Shown here in pieces: positions 42,796 to 52,126 of a stretch of 64,000 nt of DNA (position 1 is the first letter of the stretch; the number at the start of each line of letters is the position of its first letter). The stretch spans positions 1 to 64,000 of the forward strand of contig JASGUC010000031.1 of assembly GCA_030057915.1 (NCBI GenBank). Reading direction: 5' to 3'. The DNA is from Pseudomonadota bacterium. Its GTDB lineage: Bacteria > Desulfobacterota > Syntrophia > Syntrophales > UBA8958. The notes beneath the pieces are model-generated. The model saw only the letters and a list, made by a program, of their open reading frames with translations, searched no databases and was not told where the DNA came from. The translations under genes were made by a program, and so were the position numbers.

Positions 42796-43362
42796 TCAGT
42801 TCGGTTTCATGACCGCCAGGAGGCGGCGTTCGATCTCTTCCTTGGGAAGGACGCCGACGGTGCGACTGAGGAGCTTGCCGTCCCGAAAGAAAAGCAGGGT
42901 GGGGATATTGCGGATGTCGAACTGGGCGGCGGTGACGGGGTTTTCATCCACGTTGAGCTTGGCGATCCGGACTCCCCCGGCGTATTTCGCCGCCAGTTCC
43001 TCCAGGAGGGGCGCCACCATCCGGCAGGGGGCGCACCAGGGGGCCCAACAATCGACGACCACGGTTCCGGGCGGCGTCAAAACCTCGCGGGTGAAGGCGG
43101 CGTCGGTGATGTCGAAGGGCCGGCCGGCCTCGCCGACGACGACCAGCGGGGCGCCGCACCGGCCGCATCGCGGTCGTTCGTTGAGCCTTGTCTCGGGCAT
43201 GCGGTTCTTCGTCCCGCAGCTCAAACAGCGGATAATCATATCGTCCAGGGGCGCCCGACATTTGCCGCAGGTCGGGCGGTCCTGCATCCGCTCCCGGGGG
43301 ATGCGGTTCTTCGTACCGCAATTCAGGCAGCGGACGACGATCTGTTCATCCGATCCAGACAT
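42796..43362 (-). CDS. Thioredoxin with two N-terminal zinc ribbons (TrxC-like)
   Basis: 188 residues. Two successive ribbon units, RCLNCGTKNRIP...CGKC and RCLSCGTKNRMP...CGRC (about 11-36 and 45-70), precede a thioredoxin fold with WCAPC and NIPTLLFFRDG. E. coli TrxC has only one such ribbon, so the metal module looks duplicated in tandem. Cytosolic disulfide reductase, possibly redox- or zinc-sensitive. Coexpressed with the Nudix and YbaK genes. Confidence 0.9.
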   Translation of the reverse strand: MSGSDEQIVVRCLNCGTKNRIPRERMQDRPTCGKCRAPLDDMIIRCLSCGTKNRMPETRLNERPRCGRCGAPLVVVGEAGRPFDITDAAFTREVLTPPGTVVVDCWAPWCAPCRMVAPLLEELAAKYAGGVRIAKLNVDENPVTAAQFDIRNIPTLLFFRDGKLLSRTVGVLPKEEIERRLLAVMKPN

Positions 43363-43374
43363 TGTCGTTTAAAC

Positions 43375-43863
43375 TCACCTTTCTATCGCCGCCCGCACCG
43401 GGACGGGCCGCAGGATCCGGTCGAGTTCCCCAGGGCTCATCTCCGCCAGGATCCCCCGGCCGCCGGCGTTGATGAGGATGGTGGGCATGGAGAGGATGGT
43501 CTCCTCGATATAGACGGGCAGTCGCTTTCTGGTTCCGAAGGGGGAGACGCCCCCTACCCTATAGCCGGTATGGCGCTCCACGACTTTAGGGTCGCAGGGA
43601 TTGATCGCCTTGACGCCGAGAATCCGCGCCATGGATTTCGTGGAGACATCCCGATCGCCGTGCATGAGGACGATCAGGGGGCGGCCGCTCTCGTCTTCCA
43701 TGACCAGGGTCTTGATCACCATGTGCTCGTCCACCCCCAGCTCCTGGGCGGAGACGCGCGTTCCACCCCGGTCCACATATTTATAGGCCACAAGCTGGAA
43801 AACCGCTTCCCGGCTTCTCAGCTCCCGCATGGCCGGCGTCGTGGGGAATTTATCTTTCGACAT
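43375..43863 (-). CDS. ybaK: YbaK-type aminoacyl-tRNA deacylase
   Basis: 162 residues. TPAMRELRSREAVFQLVAY, VIKTLVMED, IVLMHGDRDVSTKSMARILG, GYRVGGVSPFGTRKRLPVYIEETIL and ILINAGGRGILAEMSP are the standard YbaK/EbsC blocks. It hydrolyses Cys-tRNA-Pro in trans. First of a three-gene minus-strand set with the thioredoxin and Nudix genes. Confidence 0.92.
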   Translation of the reverse strand: MSKDKFPTTPAMRELRSREAVFQLVAYKYVDRGGTRVSAQELGVDEHMVIKTLVMEDESGRPLIVLMHGDRDVSTKSMARILGVKAINPCDPKVVERHTGYRVGGVSPFGTRKRLPVYIEETILSMPTILINAGGRGILAEMSPGELDRILRPVPVRAAIER

Positions 43864-44019
43864 GCGAACCCCTGCTGTCCGGTAAGATATTGATTCTCGA
43901 CGGAAGAGTCAATACGCTGCCTGGCAACCATAGCCGAAAACGCCTCGCATGTAAAGATCAAGACTTTTTCACCGTTCTGTTGTATATTCGCGGGCATTCA
44001 AGGAATGCGGGAGGACGTC

Positions 44020-45378
44020 ATGCGCGTCATCATTATCGGCGCCGGCGAGGTCGGCTATCATATTGCGAAAAAACTGTCCGACGAGAACCAGGAAGTGGTT
44101 CTCATCGACCAGAATCCCGCCAAGATCAGGAGGATCAACGACAATCTCGACGTGCAATCCTTCCTGGGGTCCGGAACGAGTCCCCGGATCCTCCGCGCCG
44201 CGGGCATCGAGGAAGCGGAATTGATGGTGGCCGCCACGGACAGCGACGAGGTGAATCTGATTGCCTGCCTGCTGGCGAGGAATCTCAACCGTCATATGGT
44301 CAAGGTGGCCCGGGTCCGCAACCGGGAGTATCTGCAGGAGCGATCGCTGTTCAGCAAGGAACTCCTCGGCGTGGACCTCCTCATCAATACCCGGGATATG
44401 ATGGTGGAGACGGTCCTGGGACTCATGGAAGTCCCCGGGGCGTCGGAGGTCATCGACTTTGTGGGCGGCAAGGTGAAGATGGTGAGCTTTCTCATCTCCG
44501 GCGATTCGCCCCTGGCCGGGAAAAAGCTCAGCGATTTGAAGGCCTATGAGGGGAATCTCCTGGTCGGGGCCATCGTCCGGGGCCACGGGATCGTCATCCC
44601 CAGCGGACGGGATGCCATCCAGCCCCACGATCTGGTGTATTTCGTCATGAAAAGGACCGAACTGGAAGCCTCCCTGGGCAGGCTCAACATGGCGAACCGA
44701 CCCATGAAAAACATCATGGTCGTCGGGGCGGGGGAGACGGGGATGGCCATCGCCCAAGCTTTGGACCAAAGGCGTCTGAACGTGAAGATCATCGATCAGG
44801 ACGGGGAAAGATGCAAAAAACTGGCCGGCAGTCTGAATCGGGTGGTTGTGATCCGGGGCGATGGCGCCGATCGGGACCTCCTACGGGAGGAAAACGCCGG
44901 GAAGATGGACCTCATCGTCGCCGTGACCGGGGACGAGGAGAGCAACGTCCTGATCTCCCTGCTGGCCAAGGAACTGGGCGCTCGACGCACCATCACCCGG
45001 GTTAGCAAACTCAGTTATATGTCCGTCGTCTCCGCCGTGGGGTTGGACACGGTCATCAACCCCCGCATGGCGGCGGTGCGGGCGATCCTCCAGTACATCC
45101 GCCGGGGCCGGATCCTGTCCGTGGCGCCCCTGCGGGAGGAACAGGCCGAGGCCATCGAGGCGGAGGCCCTGGAGACCTCGGACATCGTCAACACCCCCCT
45201 GCATCGGGTCAACTTTCCGCCCGGCGCCATCCTGGGGGCCATCGTTCGAGGCGAGGAGATCATCATCCCCCGAGGAGACTCCATCGTCCTTCCCCATGAT
45301 CGAATAATCATCTTCGCCCTCCAGCGGGTCCTTCCCAAACTGGAAGAGCTGCTGACCGTAAAGCTGGAGTTTTTTTGA
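44020..45378 (+). CDS. trkA: Trk potassium uptake regulatory protein TrkA
   Basis: 452 residues: two RCK units, each with a Rossmann motif (IIIGAGEVGYHIAKKL at the start; VVGAGETGMAIAQAL about 230) and a TrkA_C part. GGGAGG at 6 bases favours ATG 44020 over 44005. The stop overlaps the trkH start (TGATG), the normal coupling for this pair. It binds NAD(H) or nucleotides and gates TrkH. Confidence 0.96.
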   Translation: MRVIIIGAGEVGYHIAKKLSDENQEVVLIDQNPAKIRRINDNLDVQSFLGSGTSPRILRAAGIEEAELMVAATDSDEVNLIACLLARNLNRHMVKVARVRNREYLQERSLFSKELLGVDLLINTRDMMVETVLGLMEVPGASEVIDFVGGKVKMVSFLISGDSPLAGKKLSDLKAYEGNLLVGAIVRGHGIVIPSGRDAIQPHDLVYFVMKRTELEASLGRLNMANRPMKNIMVVGAGETGMAIAQALDQRRLNVKIIDQDGERCKKLAGSLNRVVVIRGDGADRDLLREENAGKMDLIVAVTGDEESNVLISLLAKELGARRTITRVSKLSYMSVVSAVGLDTVINPRMAAVRAILQYIRRGRILSVAPLREEQAEAIEAEALETSDIVNTPLHRVNFPPGAILGAIVRGEEIIIPRGDSIVLPHDRIIIFALQRVLPKLEELLTVKLEFF

Positions 45379-46829
45379 TGAACATTCGCCTCATCGCCTA
45401 TCTGGTGGCGGTTCTGCTGTGCTGCCTCGGGCTGTCCATGGCGGCGCCCCTGAGCGTGGCCCTATACTTCGGCGACGGCAGCGCCCCGGCCTTCGCGGGC
45501 TCTCTTTTGCTGAGCTGCGGCGTCGGGGGCGGGATCTTTCTGTGGACGCGGGGACAGGAGGACTTCCATCTGAGCCATCGGGACGGGGTGGTCATCGTCA
45601 CCCTGGGCTGGTTGGCCGCGGGGCTGGCTGCGACGCTGCCCTACCTCTTTTCCGGGACGATCCCCGTTTTCACGGATGCCTATTTTGAAAGCATCTCCGG
45701 ATTGACGACCACCGGTTCGAGCATTCTGAAGGATGTCGAGGCCATGCCGCCGGGAATCCTCTTCTGGCGCGCCCAGACACAATGGCTGGGTGGGATGGGA
45801 ATCATCGTCCTGTCCATCGCCATCCTCCCCTTTCTGGGCATCGGCGGCATGCAGCTCTACAAAGCCGAAACCCCCAGCCCCGTGGTGGACAAGCTGACTC
45901 CCCGGATTTCCGACACCGCCCAGGCCCTCTGGAGGATCTACATCGTCCTCACCATCATCCAGGTCCTCCTGCTGATGGCCGGAGGGATGCACTGGTACGA
46001 TTCGGTCTGTCATGCCTTCGCCACCATGCCGACCGGAGGTTTCTCCATAAAGAATGCCAGCATCGGGCATTACCGAAGCGTCTATATCGATTTCGTCATC
46101 CTCCTGTTCATGTTCGTGGCGGGGATCAATTTCTCCCTGCATTACAAACTCCTCAAAGGAGACGCCCGGCGGTTCCTTGGGGATCCGGAGCTTCGCGCCT
46201 ACCTGTTCATTACCGCGGCGATCACCCTGGCGATCGCCATCGATCTCCACGGCGCCGCAATCTACAAGGGGATCTTCGAGGCCTTCCGCTATGCCTCCTT
46301 CCAGGTGGTGTCCATCATGACCACCACCGGTTTCGTCACCGCGGATTTCGAGCAATGGCCCACCCTGTCCCAGCAGCTCCTGCTGCTCTGCATGTTCCTG
46401 GGGAGCATGGCGGGATCGACCGGAGGCGGCATCAAGATCATGCGCGTCGTCCTGCTGCTCAAGCATTGCTATCTGGAGATCTTGCGCATCATCCATCCCC
46501 ATGCCGTAACCGTGGTGAAACTGGGGGAGATACCCGTTCCCCAGACCGTCATGCGGAGCATCTGGGGATTTTTTCTCCTCTACGTGGGGATCTACATCGT
46601 CGCCACCGTGGCGATGGCGGCTTTGGGACTGGACATGATCTCCTCGATCTCCGCCGTGGCCACCTGCCTGGGGAACGTGGGCCCCGGCCTGGGCAGCGTG
46701 GGTCCCATGGACAACTTCTCCGGAATACCCTTCCTGGGCAAATGGATTCTCATTTTCTGCATGCTCCTGGGGCGCCTGGAGATTTACACGATCATCGTCC
46801 TGCTCATGCCGGGCTTCTGGAGGAAGTAA
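45378..46829 (+). CDS. trkH: Trk potassium transporter membrane subunit TrkH
   Basis: 483 residues, about ten or more hydrophobic spans. Pore-loop motifs characteristic of Trk/Ktr/HKT subunits: SISGLTTTGSS, TMPTGGFS, IMTTTGFVTADF, CLGNVGPGLGSVGP; also GGMGIIVLSIAILP and GSMAGSTGGGIKIMR. Potassium uptake in the inner membrane, together with TrkA encoded just upstream. Confidence 0.96.
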   Translation: MNIRLIAYLVAVLLCCLGLSMAAPLSVALYFGDGSAPAFAGSLLLSCGVGGGIFLWTRGQEDFHLSHRDGVVIVTLGWLAAGLAATLPYLFSGTIPVFTDAYFESISGLTTTGSSILKDVEAMPPGILFWRAQTQWLGGMGIIVLSIAILPFLGIGGMQLYKAETPSPVVDKLTPRISDTAQALWRIYIVLTIIQVLLLMAGGMHWYDSVCHAFATMPTGGFSIKNASIGHYRSVYIDFVILLFMFVAGINFSLHYKLLKGDARRFLGDPELRAYLFITAAITLAIAIDLHGAAIYKGIFEAFRYASFQVVSIMTTTGFVTADFEQWPTLSQQLLLLCMFLGSMAGSTGGGIKIMRVVLLLKHCYLEILRIIHPHAVTVVKLGEIPVPQTVMRSIWGFFLLYVGIYIVATVAMAALGLDMISSISAVATCLGNVGPGLGSVGPMDNFSGIPFLGKWILIFCMLLGRLEIYTIIVLLMPGFWRK

Positions 46830-46978
46830 CCGTCCCGTTCCGGCCCCATCCTCCGGCATGTCCAGGCCGGTTTTTCAAAGTTCTCGCGCTTGCCCTTTGA
46901 CAGCCGCCGCGAATCTATTGTAGCTAAAGGTCCGGGAGGCATCCCAGCTTCGATCGTCAAGGCAGGAGGCCCATCTTC

Positions 46979-47434
46979 ATGAAGAAAATCTTGATTGTCT
47001 ATCACACCCAGACGGGGAACACGGAAACAATGGCCCAGGAAGTGGCGGCGGGGGCCCGGGCCATCGAGGATACGGAGGTAGTTTGCAAACGGGCCGCCGA
47101 CGCTACCCTGGAGGACCTCCTGACCGCCGACGGCCTGGCCGTGGGCACTCCCGAGAACTTTGGGTATATGTCGGGAATGATCAAGGATTTTTTTGACCGA
47201 ACCTATTATCCCGCCCAGGACAAGGTCTTCCGTAAACCCTACGTGGTGTTCATCAGCGCCGGCAATGACGGCACGGGGGCGCTCAAGGCCATCGAGCGCA
47301 TCGCCCTGGGCTACAAGTTCAAGCCGGTCTATAATGCCGTCATCTCCCGGGGAAAGCTCACGCCGGAGGTCCTGGCCCAGTGCCGGGAACTGGGCGGCGT
47401 CCTTGCCGCGGGCTGCCAGGCGGGGATCTTCTGA
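46979..47434 (+). CDS. Flavodoxin-like NAD(P)H-dependent reductase
   Basis: 151 residues. The phosphate-binding loop HTQTGNTETMA, DGLAVGTPENFGYMSGMIKDFFDRTYY and VVFISAGNDG fit the flavodoxin/WrbA group. A small electron carrier or quinone/FMN reductase; partner unknown. A TTGACA at 46897 could be its -35, but the -10 is poor. Convergent with the nitroreductase gene 8 bp away. Confidence 0.87.
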   Translation: MKKILIVYHTQTGNTETMAQEVAAGARAIEDTEVVCKRAADATLEDLLTADGLAVGTPENFGYMSGMIKDFFDRTYYPAQDKVFRKPYVVFISAGNDGTGALKAIERIALGYKFKPVYNAVISRGKLTPEVLAQCRELGGVLAAGCQAGIF

Positions 47435-47441
47435 ACGAGTC

Positions 47442-48011
47442 CTAAGGGACGATGATGTCTTCCAGGCGTCGTTTCGGGACGTGGTGAACCCCCTGGGGGT
47501 CCCGCCAGTACCTGATGTCGCCATGGGCGTCGATGGTCTCGAGCGCCACCTTTTCCGCCGGTTTCCCCAGGGCGATGACCAGGGCGATGTCGCACCTTGT
47601 GGGGACGGCCAGCTCGGCGCGCAACGCCTCCCTTTCGATGGAAGCGATCATACAGCCGCCGAGGCCGATTTCCGTGGCCCCCAAGAGGATCGTCTGGGCG
47701 GCGATGCCCAGGTCGTGAGGCGCGCCAGGACTGATGTCCCGATCCACGAGCATGACTATGTAGGCGCTGGGCCGCTCCCCCTTGTCCGGGCCGGGCCAGT
47801 CATGGAGATAACCGGCCCAGGACAGCAGGGGAAATATCCTGTCGTTGGTCTCCGACCTCCAGGAGAGCAGGTATTTAAGCGGCTGGCGATTGGCCGCCGA
47901 GGCCGTCTGCCTGGCGAGATCCACCAGCCCCAGGAGGACATCCCGACCGACTGGCGCGGATTCATCAAAACGGCGGTAACTGCGATTCTTCAAAACCAGT
48001 TCTTTCAGCAT
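47442..48011 (-). CDS. Nitroreductase-family protein
   Basis: 189 residues from MLKELVLKNRSYRRFDE. Typical features: RSYRRF, ARQTASAANRQPLKY, DLGIAAQTILLGATEIGLGGCMIAS and LVIALGKPAEKVALE. FMN-dependent NAD(P)H oxidoreductase of the nitroreductase fold. The start at 48011 matches the family; the longer frame to 48044 runs into the upstream gene. Confidence 0.92.
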   Translation of the reverse strand: MLKELVLKNRSYRRFDESAPVGRDVLLGLVDLARQTASAANRQPLKYLLSWRSETNDRIFPLLSWAGYLHDWPGPDKGERPSAYIVMLVDRDISPGAPHDLGIAAQTILLGATEIGLGGCMIASIEREALRAELAVPTRCDIALVIALGKPAEKVALETIDAHGDIRYWRDPQGVHHVPKRRLEDIIVP

Positions 48012-48024
48012 GGGGGCCTCCCGG

Positions 48025-49365
48025 TTATGGCGTTGCGGCTTCACGCGGTTGTGACGTTGCGGACCCTCCCGACGGGGCGCCGCTTGCCCCGTCGTTATTT
48101 AACAACTTCTCGAAGAAAAGCCTTCGGCAGGTCGTCTCCAGTTCTTCCAGAAGGCGGAAGGCATCCCGAAAATCTTCCCGCCCCGCGGTGAATACGCCGT
48201 GACCGTGGACGATGGCGGCGCCGGTCTCCCGGACGGCGGGCGGAACGGCCCGGTCCAGGCCGTGGGGTCCGCCGCCAGCCTCGCCGGAGACGACGGCGTG
48301 GCCGGCGATCCGACGTTCCCGAGGACAAAAGCGGTGACAATCCCCCCGCGCCGGACAGTCGTATTCCCGGCAGTCCAGGGAGAGGATTACGCAAAACGGC
48401 GGATGGCCGTGCAGAACCGCCCGGTACGGGGTTTCCAGGACGATGCGCCGGTGCGCGGGGAGTTCCGTCGAAGCACCGGCGTCCCGCGGCGCCGGACCCC
48501 CCAGCGGGACGACGACGATTCCACCCTCCAGGTCGTCCAGGGCCCTGCCCCGGCCGGTTATGAAAAGCTCATCGTTCCGGCGATAGGAGATATTGCCGAA
48601 GCTGGAGTTTACCAGACCCGTCGCCACGGTCCTGCGTCCCGTCGCGGCGATGGCGGCCCGGATCGCCGTCTCCGTCGCGAAGGGCCCGACCGGGAGGGGG
48701 GTGGTCGCTTCGGGCGGAGGGTCTCCCCTGGGGGGGCGATCGAGCTGGGAACGGATCTTCGCTGCCAGGGCAGCCGTCGTTTCGTCCGGCGCCCGCCGCT
48801 GCCCCGGACGCGGCAGCAGATCGAGGAAAAATTTGACGAAAACGGCGAAACTCACGGCGCTGTAAATGACAATCGCCGTCTCCAGCTCCCTCTTGGCCGT
48901 GGCGACGATCATCCCGTCCGCGGCGACGACGGCCCGACGCCTTTCCAGCCGCGTCGTCAACTCTTCCTCCCCGCCGGTTTTCCATACGGGCAGGTCGGTG
49001 AGAAAGACCCGGGTTTCAAAATCCTGGGGTCGGATGACGCCCTCCGGGGCGGCGGCGAGGCAGCGGACGATGGACCGGCATGGCTCGGGCGGGATGGCGG
49101 CGAGGATCGCCCCGCGACCCAGGCGGCGGGCCGCATTCGTCAGCGTCGTCGTCAGGGAATCCGCACGGTTCCAGATCATCCCGCCTCGCTCCCCGGGGGC
49201 GGAGGGGGCGCCGCCTTCCCCGGCGGGGGATTGCCGAGGATGGGGAGGGGCTGAAGGGACGACCGGGGGCGTGGCCGCGCCCAAGAGCAGCGTCTCCCCG
49301 GCGGCGGCAAGACCCGCCCGGATCAGCTTTTCCTCGTAGCGTTCAAAAGGCCCCAATCCATCCAT
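48025..49365 (-). CDS. Class II aldolase/adducin-domain protein with unknown N-terminal domain
   Basis: 446 residues. The C-terminal half (about 235-430) is a class II aldolase/adducin domain: TGLVNSSFGNISYRR, LFITGRGRALDDL, AVLHGHPPFC (zinc His pair) and AAIVHGHGVFTAG. It contains a Cys-rich insertion CREYDCPARGDCHRFC. The N-terminal half (about 1-215) is a separate domain I do not recognise (RRLERRRAVVAADGMIV, ELETAIVIYSAVSFAVFVKFFLDL), with a Pro/Gly-rich stretch at 33-60. GAAGCGGG..P-rich linkers join the halves. Aldolase or dehydratase on a sugar phosphate is likely; substrate unknown. Confidence 0.78.
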   Translation of the reverse strand: MDGLGPFERYEEKLIRAGLAAAGETLLLGAATPPVVPSAPPHPRQSPAGEGGAPSAPGERGGMIWNRADSLTTTLTNAARRLGRGAILAAIPPEPCRSIVRCLAAAPEGVIRPQDFETRVFLTDLPVWKTGGEEELTTRLERRRAVVAADGMIVATAKRELETAIVIYSAVSFAVFVKFFLDLLPRPGQRRAPDETTAALAAKIRSQLDRPPRGDPPPEATTPLPVGPFATETAIRAAIAATGRRTVATGLVNSSFGNISYRRNDELFITGRGRALDDLEGGIVVVPLGGPAPRDAGASTELPAHRRIVLETPYRAVLHGHPPFCVILSLDCREYDCPARGDCHRFCPRERRIAGHAVVSGEAGGGPHGLDRAVPPAVRETGAAIVHGHGVFTAGREDFRDAFRLLEELETTCRRLFFEKLLNNDGASGAPSGGSATSQPREAATP

Positions 49366-49712
49366 ACGTTCAGGGAATCGACCGTTCCGGCATACCTACT
49401 CAAAGCTGCTTATACAGACTAAAAGCTGACCTCCTGTCTCCCCATATTGTATAGAATAGCACAGAATTAGTCAGATTACAAGCGAGCTGTTAAAACCCCT
49501 GCCGTTCCTCATCGCCGCCCATCGCCGCAGGGAGGCACCGAATCGTCATGATCCTCGCCGCCCTCCCCCGCTCCGGCGGCAAGACGACAGACGGCATTCC
49601 CCGCGCCTCCGCATATGTCCTTTGCCAGTTCCAGCAGGTCGCGCGCAATGAAAACGATGGCCCGCGAGGCACGCCGGCGGGGGAAGTTCGGTCTTGCAAG
49701 GGCCTTCCCATG
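49366..49712. other. Intergenic region, minus-strand promoter likely
   Basis: An AT-rich patch at 49430-49500 contains, on the minus strand, TTGTAA, 17 bp, TATTCT, a modest promoter for the class II aldolase gene. The rest is GC-rich and featureless. Confidence 0.35.
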
Positions 49713-49845
49713 GAGACCTTTGAAAAACTCCTCCACTATCTCCCCGGTCGCCATCCCGACGGGAGACAAATGCCGTGTTTCCAAGATGTTCTGGAAGCCG
49801 GTTTTAGTCGGGTCCTCGGGAAAGGGTAGCTTTTCAAAGCTCTCC
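49713..49845. repeat. R1 element (133 bp)
   Basis: GAGACCTTTGAAAAACTCC at the left and GCTTTTCAAAGCTCTC at the right, with a diverged interior (CCATCCCGACGGGAG, TTTCCAAGATGTTC). It lies 87 bp beyond the stop of the alcohol dehydrogenase gene. Confidence 0.65.
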
Positions 49846-49932
49846 CATAGGGAGGCGATCATTATCGGACCCCGCCGCCGGTCCGGCCATTTCTCGCCCC
49901 GACCCGGCCAGGCGGCGGACCTCCCCGCTTTC

Positions 49933-50964
49933 TCACCCTTGCCCGTGGGGGAGGAGGATCACCTTCAGACCTTCGCCGCCGTCCGCCACGAGCCGGAACC
50001 CCCGCTGGGCCTCCGTCAGGGGCAGGCGATGGGTGATCATCCGCTCCACGGGGACGCGACCCAGGCGGATCAGCTCGATGGCCGTCACGGCGTCCTGAGG
50101 GCTGTTGCCGTAAGAGGGCATGATCTTGATCTCATTGCGCCAGAAGTCGTTGATCGGGACGGCCAGATCGATGCCCGGCGCCGTGGTGGCGAAGCAGAGA
50201 ATCGTCCCCCCCCGGTCCACGCACTGAAGGGACTGGACGAAGGCCGCCGGGGCGCCGGCGCAGACGATGACCAGGTCGGCCAGTCGGCCTTCGTTGACCT
50301 GCCGCACCCAGGCCGGAATATCGTCACGGGCGTCAGCCACGGCGTCGGCGCCGAGGCGGGCGGCCTGATCCCGGCGATAGGCGCTGATGTCCGTAGCCAT
50401 TATGTTTCCCGCCCCGGTAGCCCGGGCCAGCATGACGTGGAGAATCCCGGAGATGCCGCTGCCCAGGATCAGCGCCGATTGGCCGGGCTGGAGCCGGGCC
50501 AGGCGCTGTCCCCTGACGACGCAGGCCAAAGGCTCGATCATCGCCCCGGCGGCGAAGGAGACGTTCCCGGGCAGGAGAAAGGTCCCCCGGTCGACATTGA
50601 GGCGGGGAACCCGCAAATACTCGGCGAAACCGCCGGGATCGTAGTTGCCGCCATGGAGGGTCTCGCAGGCGGTATGACAGCCCGAAAGGCAGTACCGGCA
50701 GGTGTTGCAGGGTATATGGTGGGAGACGAAGACCCGGTCGCCCGGATGCCAGGCGTCAACTCCGTCGCCCACCGCGACGACGGTCCCTGCGATTTCGTGG
50801 CCCAATACCAGGGGGGCCTTCTTCATCCGGTACCACTCCATGATATCGCTGCCGCAGATCCCGCTGGCCATTACCTTGACCAGCAGCTCCCCGGGGCCGA
50901 TATCCGGAATGGGCCGCTCTTCGATCCGGACATCATCGTTGCGATAATACATGGCGACGCGCAT
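49933..50964 (-). CDS. Zinc-dependent medium-chain alcohol/polyol dehydrogenase
   Basis: 343 residues. Catalytic zinc ligands in SGICGSD and GHEIAGTVVAVG, structural zinc loop CNTCRYCLSGCHTAC, and a nucleotide fold starting at ALILGSGISGILHVMLA. This is the sorbitol/threonine dehydrogenase-like group. It follows the LsrF-like gene by 24 bp in the same direction, suggesting joint action on a sugar-derived or ketone substrate. Confidence 0.9.
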   Translation of the reverse strand: MRVAMYYRNDDVRIEERPIPDIGPGELLVKVMASGICGSDIMEWYRMKKAPLVLGHEIAGTVVAVGDGVDAWHPGDRVFVSHHIPCNTCRYCLSGCHTACETLHGGNYDPGGFAEYLRVPRLNVDRGTFLLPGNVSFAAGAMIEPLACVVRGQRLARLQPGQSALILGSGISGILHVMLARATGAGNIMATDISAYRRDQAARLGADAVADARDDIPAWVRQVNEGRLADLVIVCAGAPAAFVQSLQCVDRGGTILCFATTAPGIDLAVPINDFWRNEIKIMPSYGNSPQDAVTAIELIRLGRVPVERMITHRLPLTEAQRGFRLVADGGEGLKVILLPHGQG

Positions 50965-50988
50965 GGTCTCCTCCCTATCGTCGGCCTT

Positions 50989-51813
50989 TCACCTTTTTCT
51001 TGCCGCCTTGCCCTCTTTTTTCGTCTTCTTCCCCTTGAGGTCGTTGAACAGCTCCCAGGCCTCCGCGGCGTCGAGACCGCCATGGATGATGCCGTGCAGG
51101 GCCTGCATCATCGCCGTCGGATAGGGGTTCTGCCAGACGTTTCGTCCCAGGTTGAGACCCACGGCCCCGTTTTGCATCCCGTCGTAAACGAAATCCATGA
51201 CCTCCTTTTCCGTTTCGCATTTGGGTCCGCCGGCCATGACCACCGGCACGGGACAGCCGCAGGTGACCTTATCGAAATCCTTGCACCAGTAAGTCTTTAC
51301 CACCCGGGCCCCGAGTTCGGCGGCGATGCGCGAGGCCAGGGCCAGATAGCGGGCGTCCCGTTTTTCCAGCTCTTTCCCCACGGCGGTGACGGCCATGACG
51401 GGGATGCCGAAATCCTCGCATCGATTGACGATTTCCGCCAGATTCATCAGGGATTCCCGTTCGTAATCGCTGCCCACGAAGATCGATATGCCCACGGCGG
51501 CGGCGTTCAGGCGCAGGATCTCCTCCACGGAGGTGGTCAGGGATTCATTGGCCAGATCGCCCCCCAGGACGCTCGTTCCTCCGGACACCCGCAGGATGAT
51601 GGGCTTGCTGCCCACGGGATTGACGGCGGCCCGCAGGACCCCCCGGGTGACGAACAGGGCGTCGCAGTATGGAAGCAGCGGCTTGATCGTCTCCCCCGGT
51701 TTTTCGAGACAAGAGGTCGGCCCCTGAAAGTAACCGTGGTCGATGGGCAAAAAAAAGCAGCGCCCATCGGCCTGAATGAGTTGCGAAAGGCGGTTTTCCA
51801 TTCCCCAGTCCAT
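50989..51813 (-). CDS. lsrF: LsrF-like 3-hydroxy-5-phosphonooxypentane-2,4-dione thiolase / class I aldolase
   Basis: 274 residues. MDWGMENRLSQ, LPIDHGYFQGPTSCLEKPGE, FVTRGVLRAAV, VGSDYERESLMN, MAVTAVGKELEKRDARY, KTYWCKDFDKVTCGCPVPVV and GAVGLNLGRNVWQ agree block by block with the E. coli LsrF sequence as I remember it. The catalytic lysine is in VVKTYW. LsrF ends autoinducer-2 catabolism, but no other lsr genes are present, so the true substrate may differ (DeoC/FbaB family). Start 51813 is preceded by GAGAGGAAG. A 104-bp MITE sits 63 bp upstream. Confidence 0.82.
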   Translation of the reverse strand: MDWGMENRLSQLIQADGRCFFLPIDHGYFQGPTSCLEKPGETIKPLLPYCDALFVTRGVLRAAVNPVGSKPIILRVSGGTSVLGGDLANESLTTSVEEILRLNAAAVGISIFVGSDYERESLMNLAEIVNRCEDFGIPVMAVTAVGKELEKRDARYLALASRIAAELGARVVKTYWCKDFDKVTCGCPVPVVMAGGPKCETEKEVMDFVYDGMQNGAVGLNLGRNVWQNPYPTAMMQALHGIIHGGLDAAEAWELFNDLKGKKTKKEGKAARKR

Positions 51814-51876
51814 AATCTTCCTCTCCCAAATGTTTTGGAACAGGCATAGCACATTCCCCTCCGCAAGGATAGAGGG

Positions 51877-51980
51877 CACAGTAAATTTGTTCTATCTCTA
51901 AGTGGCTGAAAACAGGACGTGCCTCGGTTTTAGTAGATCATTCAAGATCAACTACTTACATTGAGAAAAAATTTACCCTG
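51877..51980. mobile_element. R2 MITE, copy 2 (104 bp)
   Basis: Same 104 bp as 26743-26846 apart from six substitutions. Perfect 10-bp duplications GGATAGAGGG at 51867-51876 and 51981-51990. It lies in the promoter region between the divergent lsrF-like and rubredoxin genes. Confidence 0.9.
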
Positions 51981-52126
51981 GGATAGAGGGATATTGCCGG
52001 ATCGCCGCCGGGACGGGATTTGCCCTGGCATATGGCGCGGAATTCATATATGCTGCCCCGGAGGCGTCGGGGATGGAGGTTTCCACGGCAACCGCCGACG
52101 CCAAATGACTAAGGGGGCAGGGAACC

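Noticed and set aside
50989-51813. Autoinducer-2 (lsr) operon
   Set aside because: Only the LsrF-like gene is present; no LsrK, LsrR, LsrB or transporter genes nearby, so an AI-2 pathway is not claimed.
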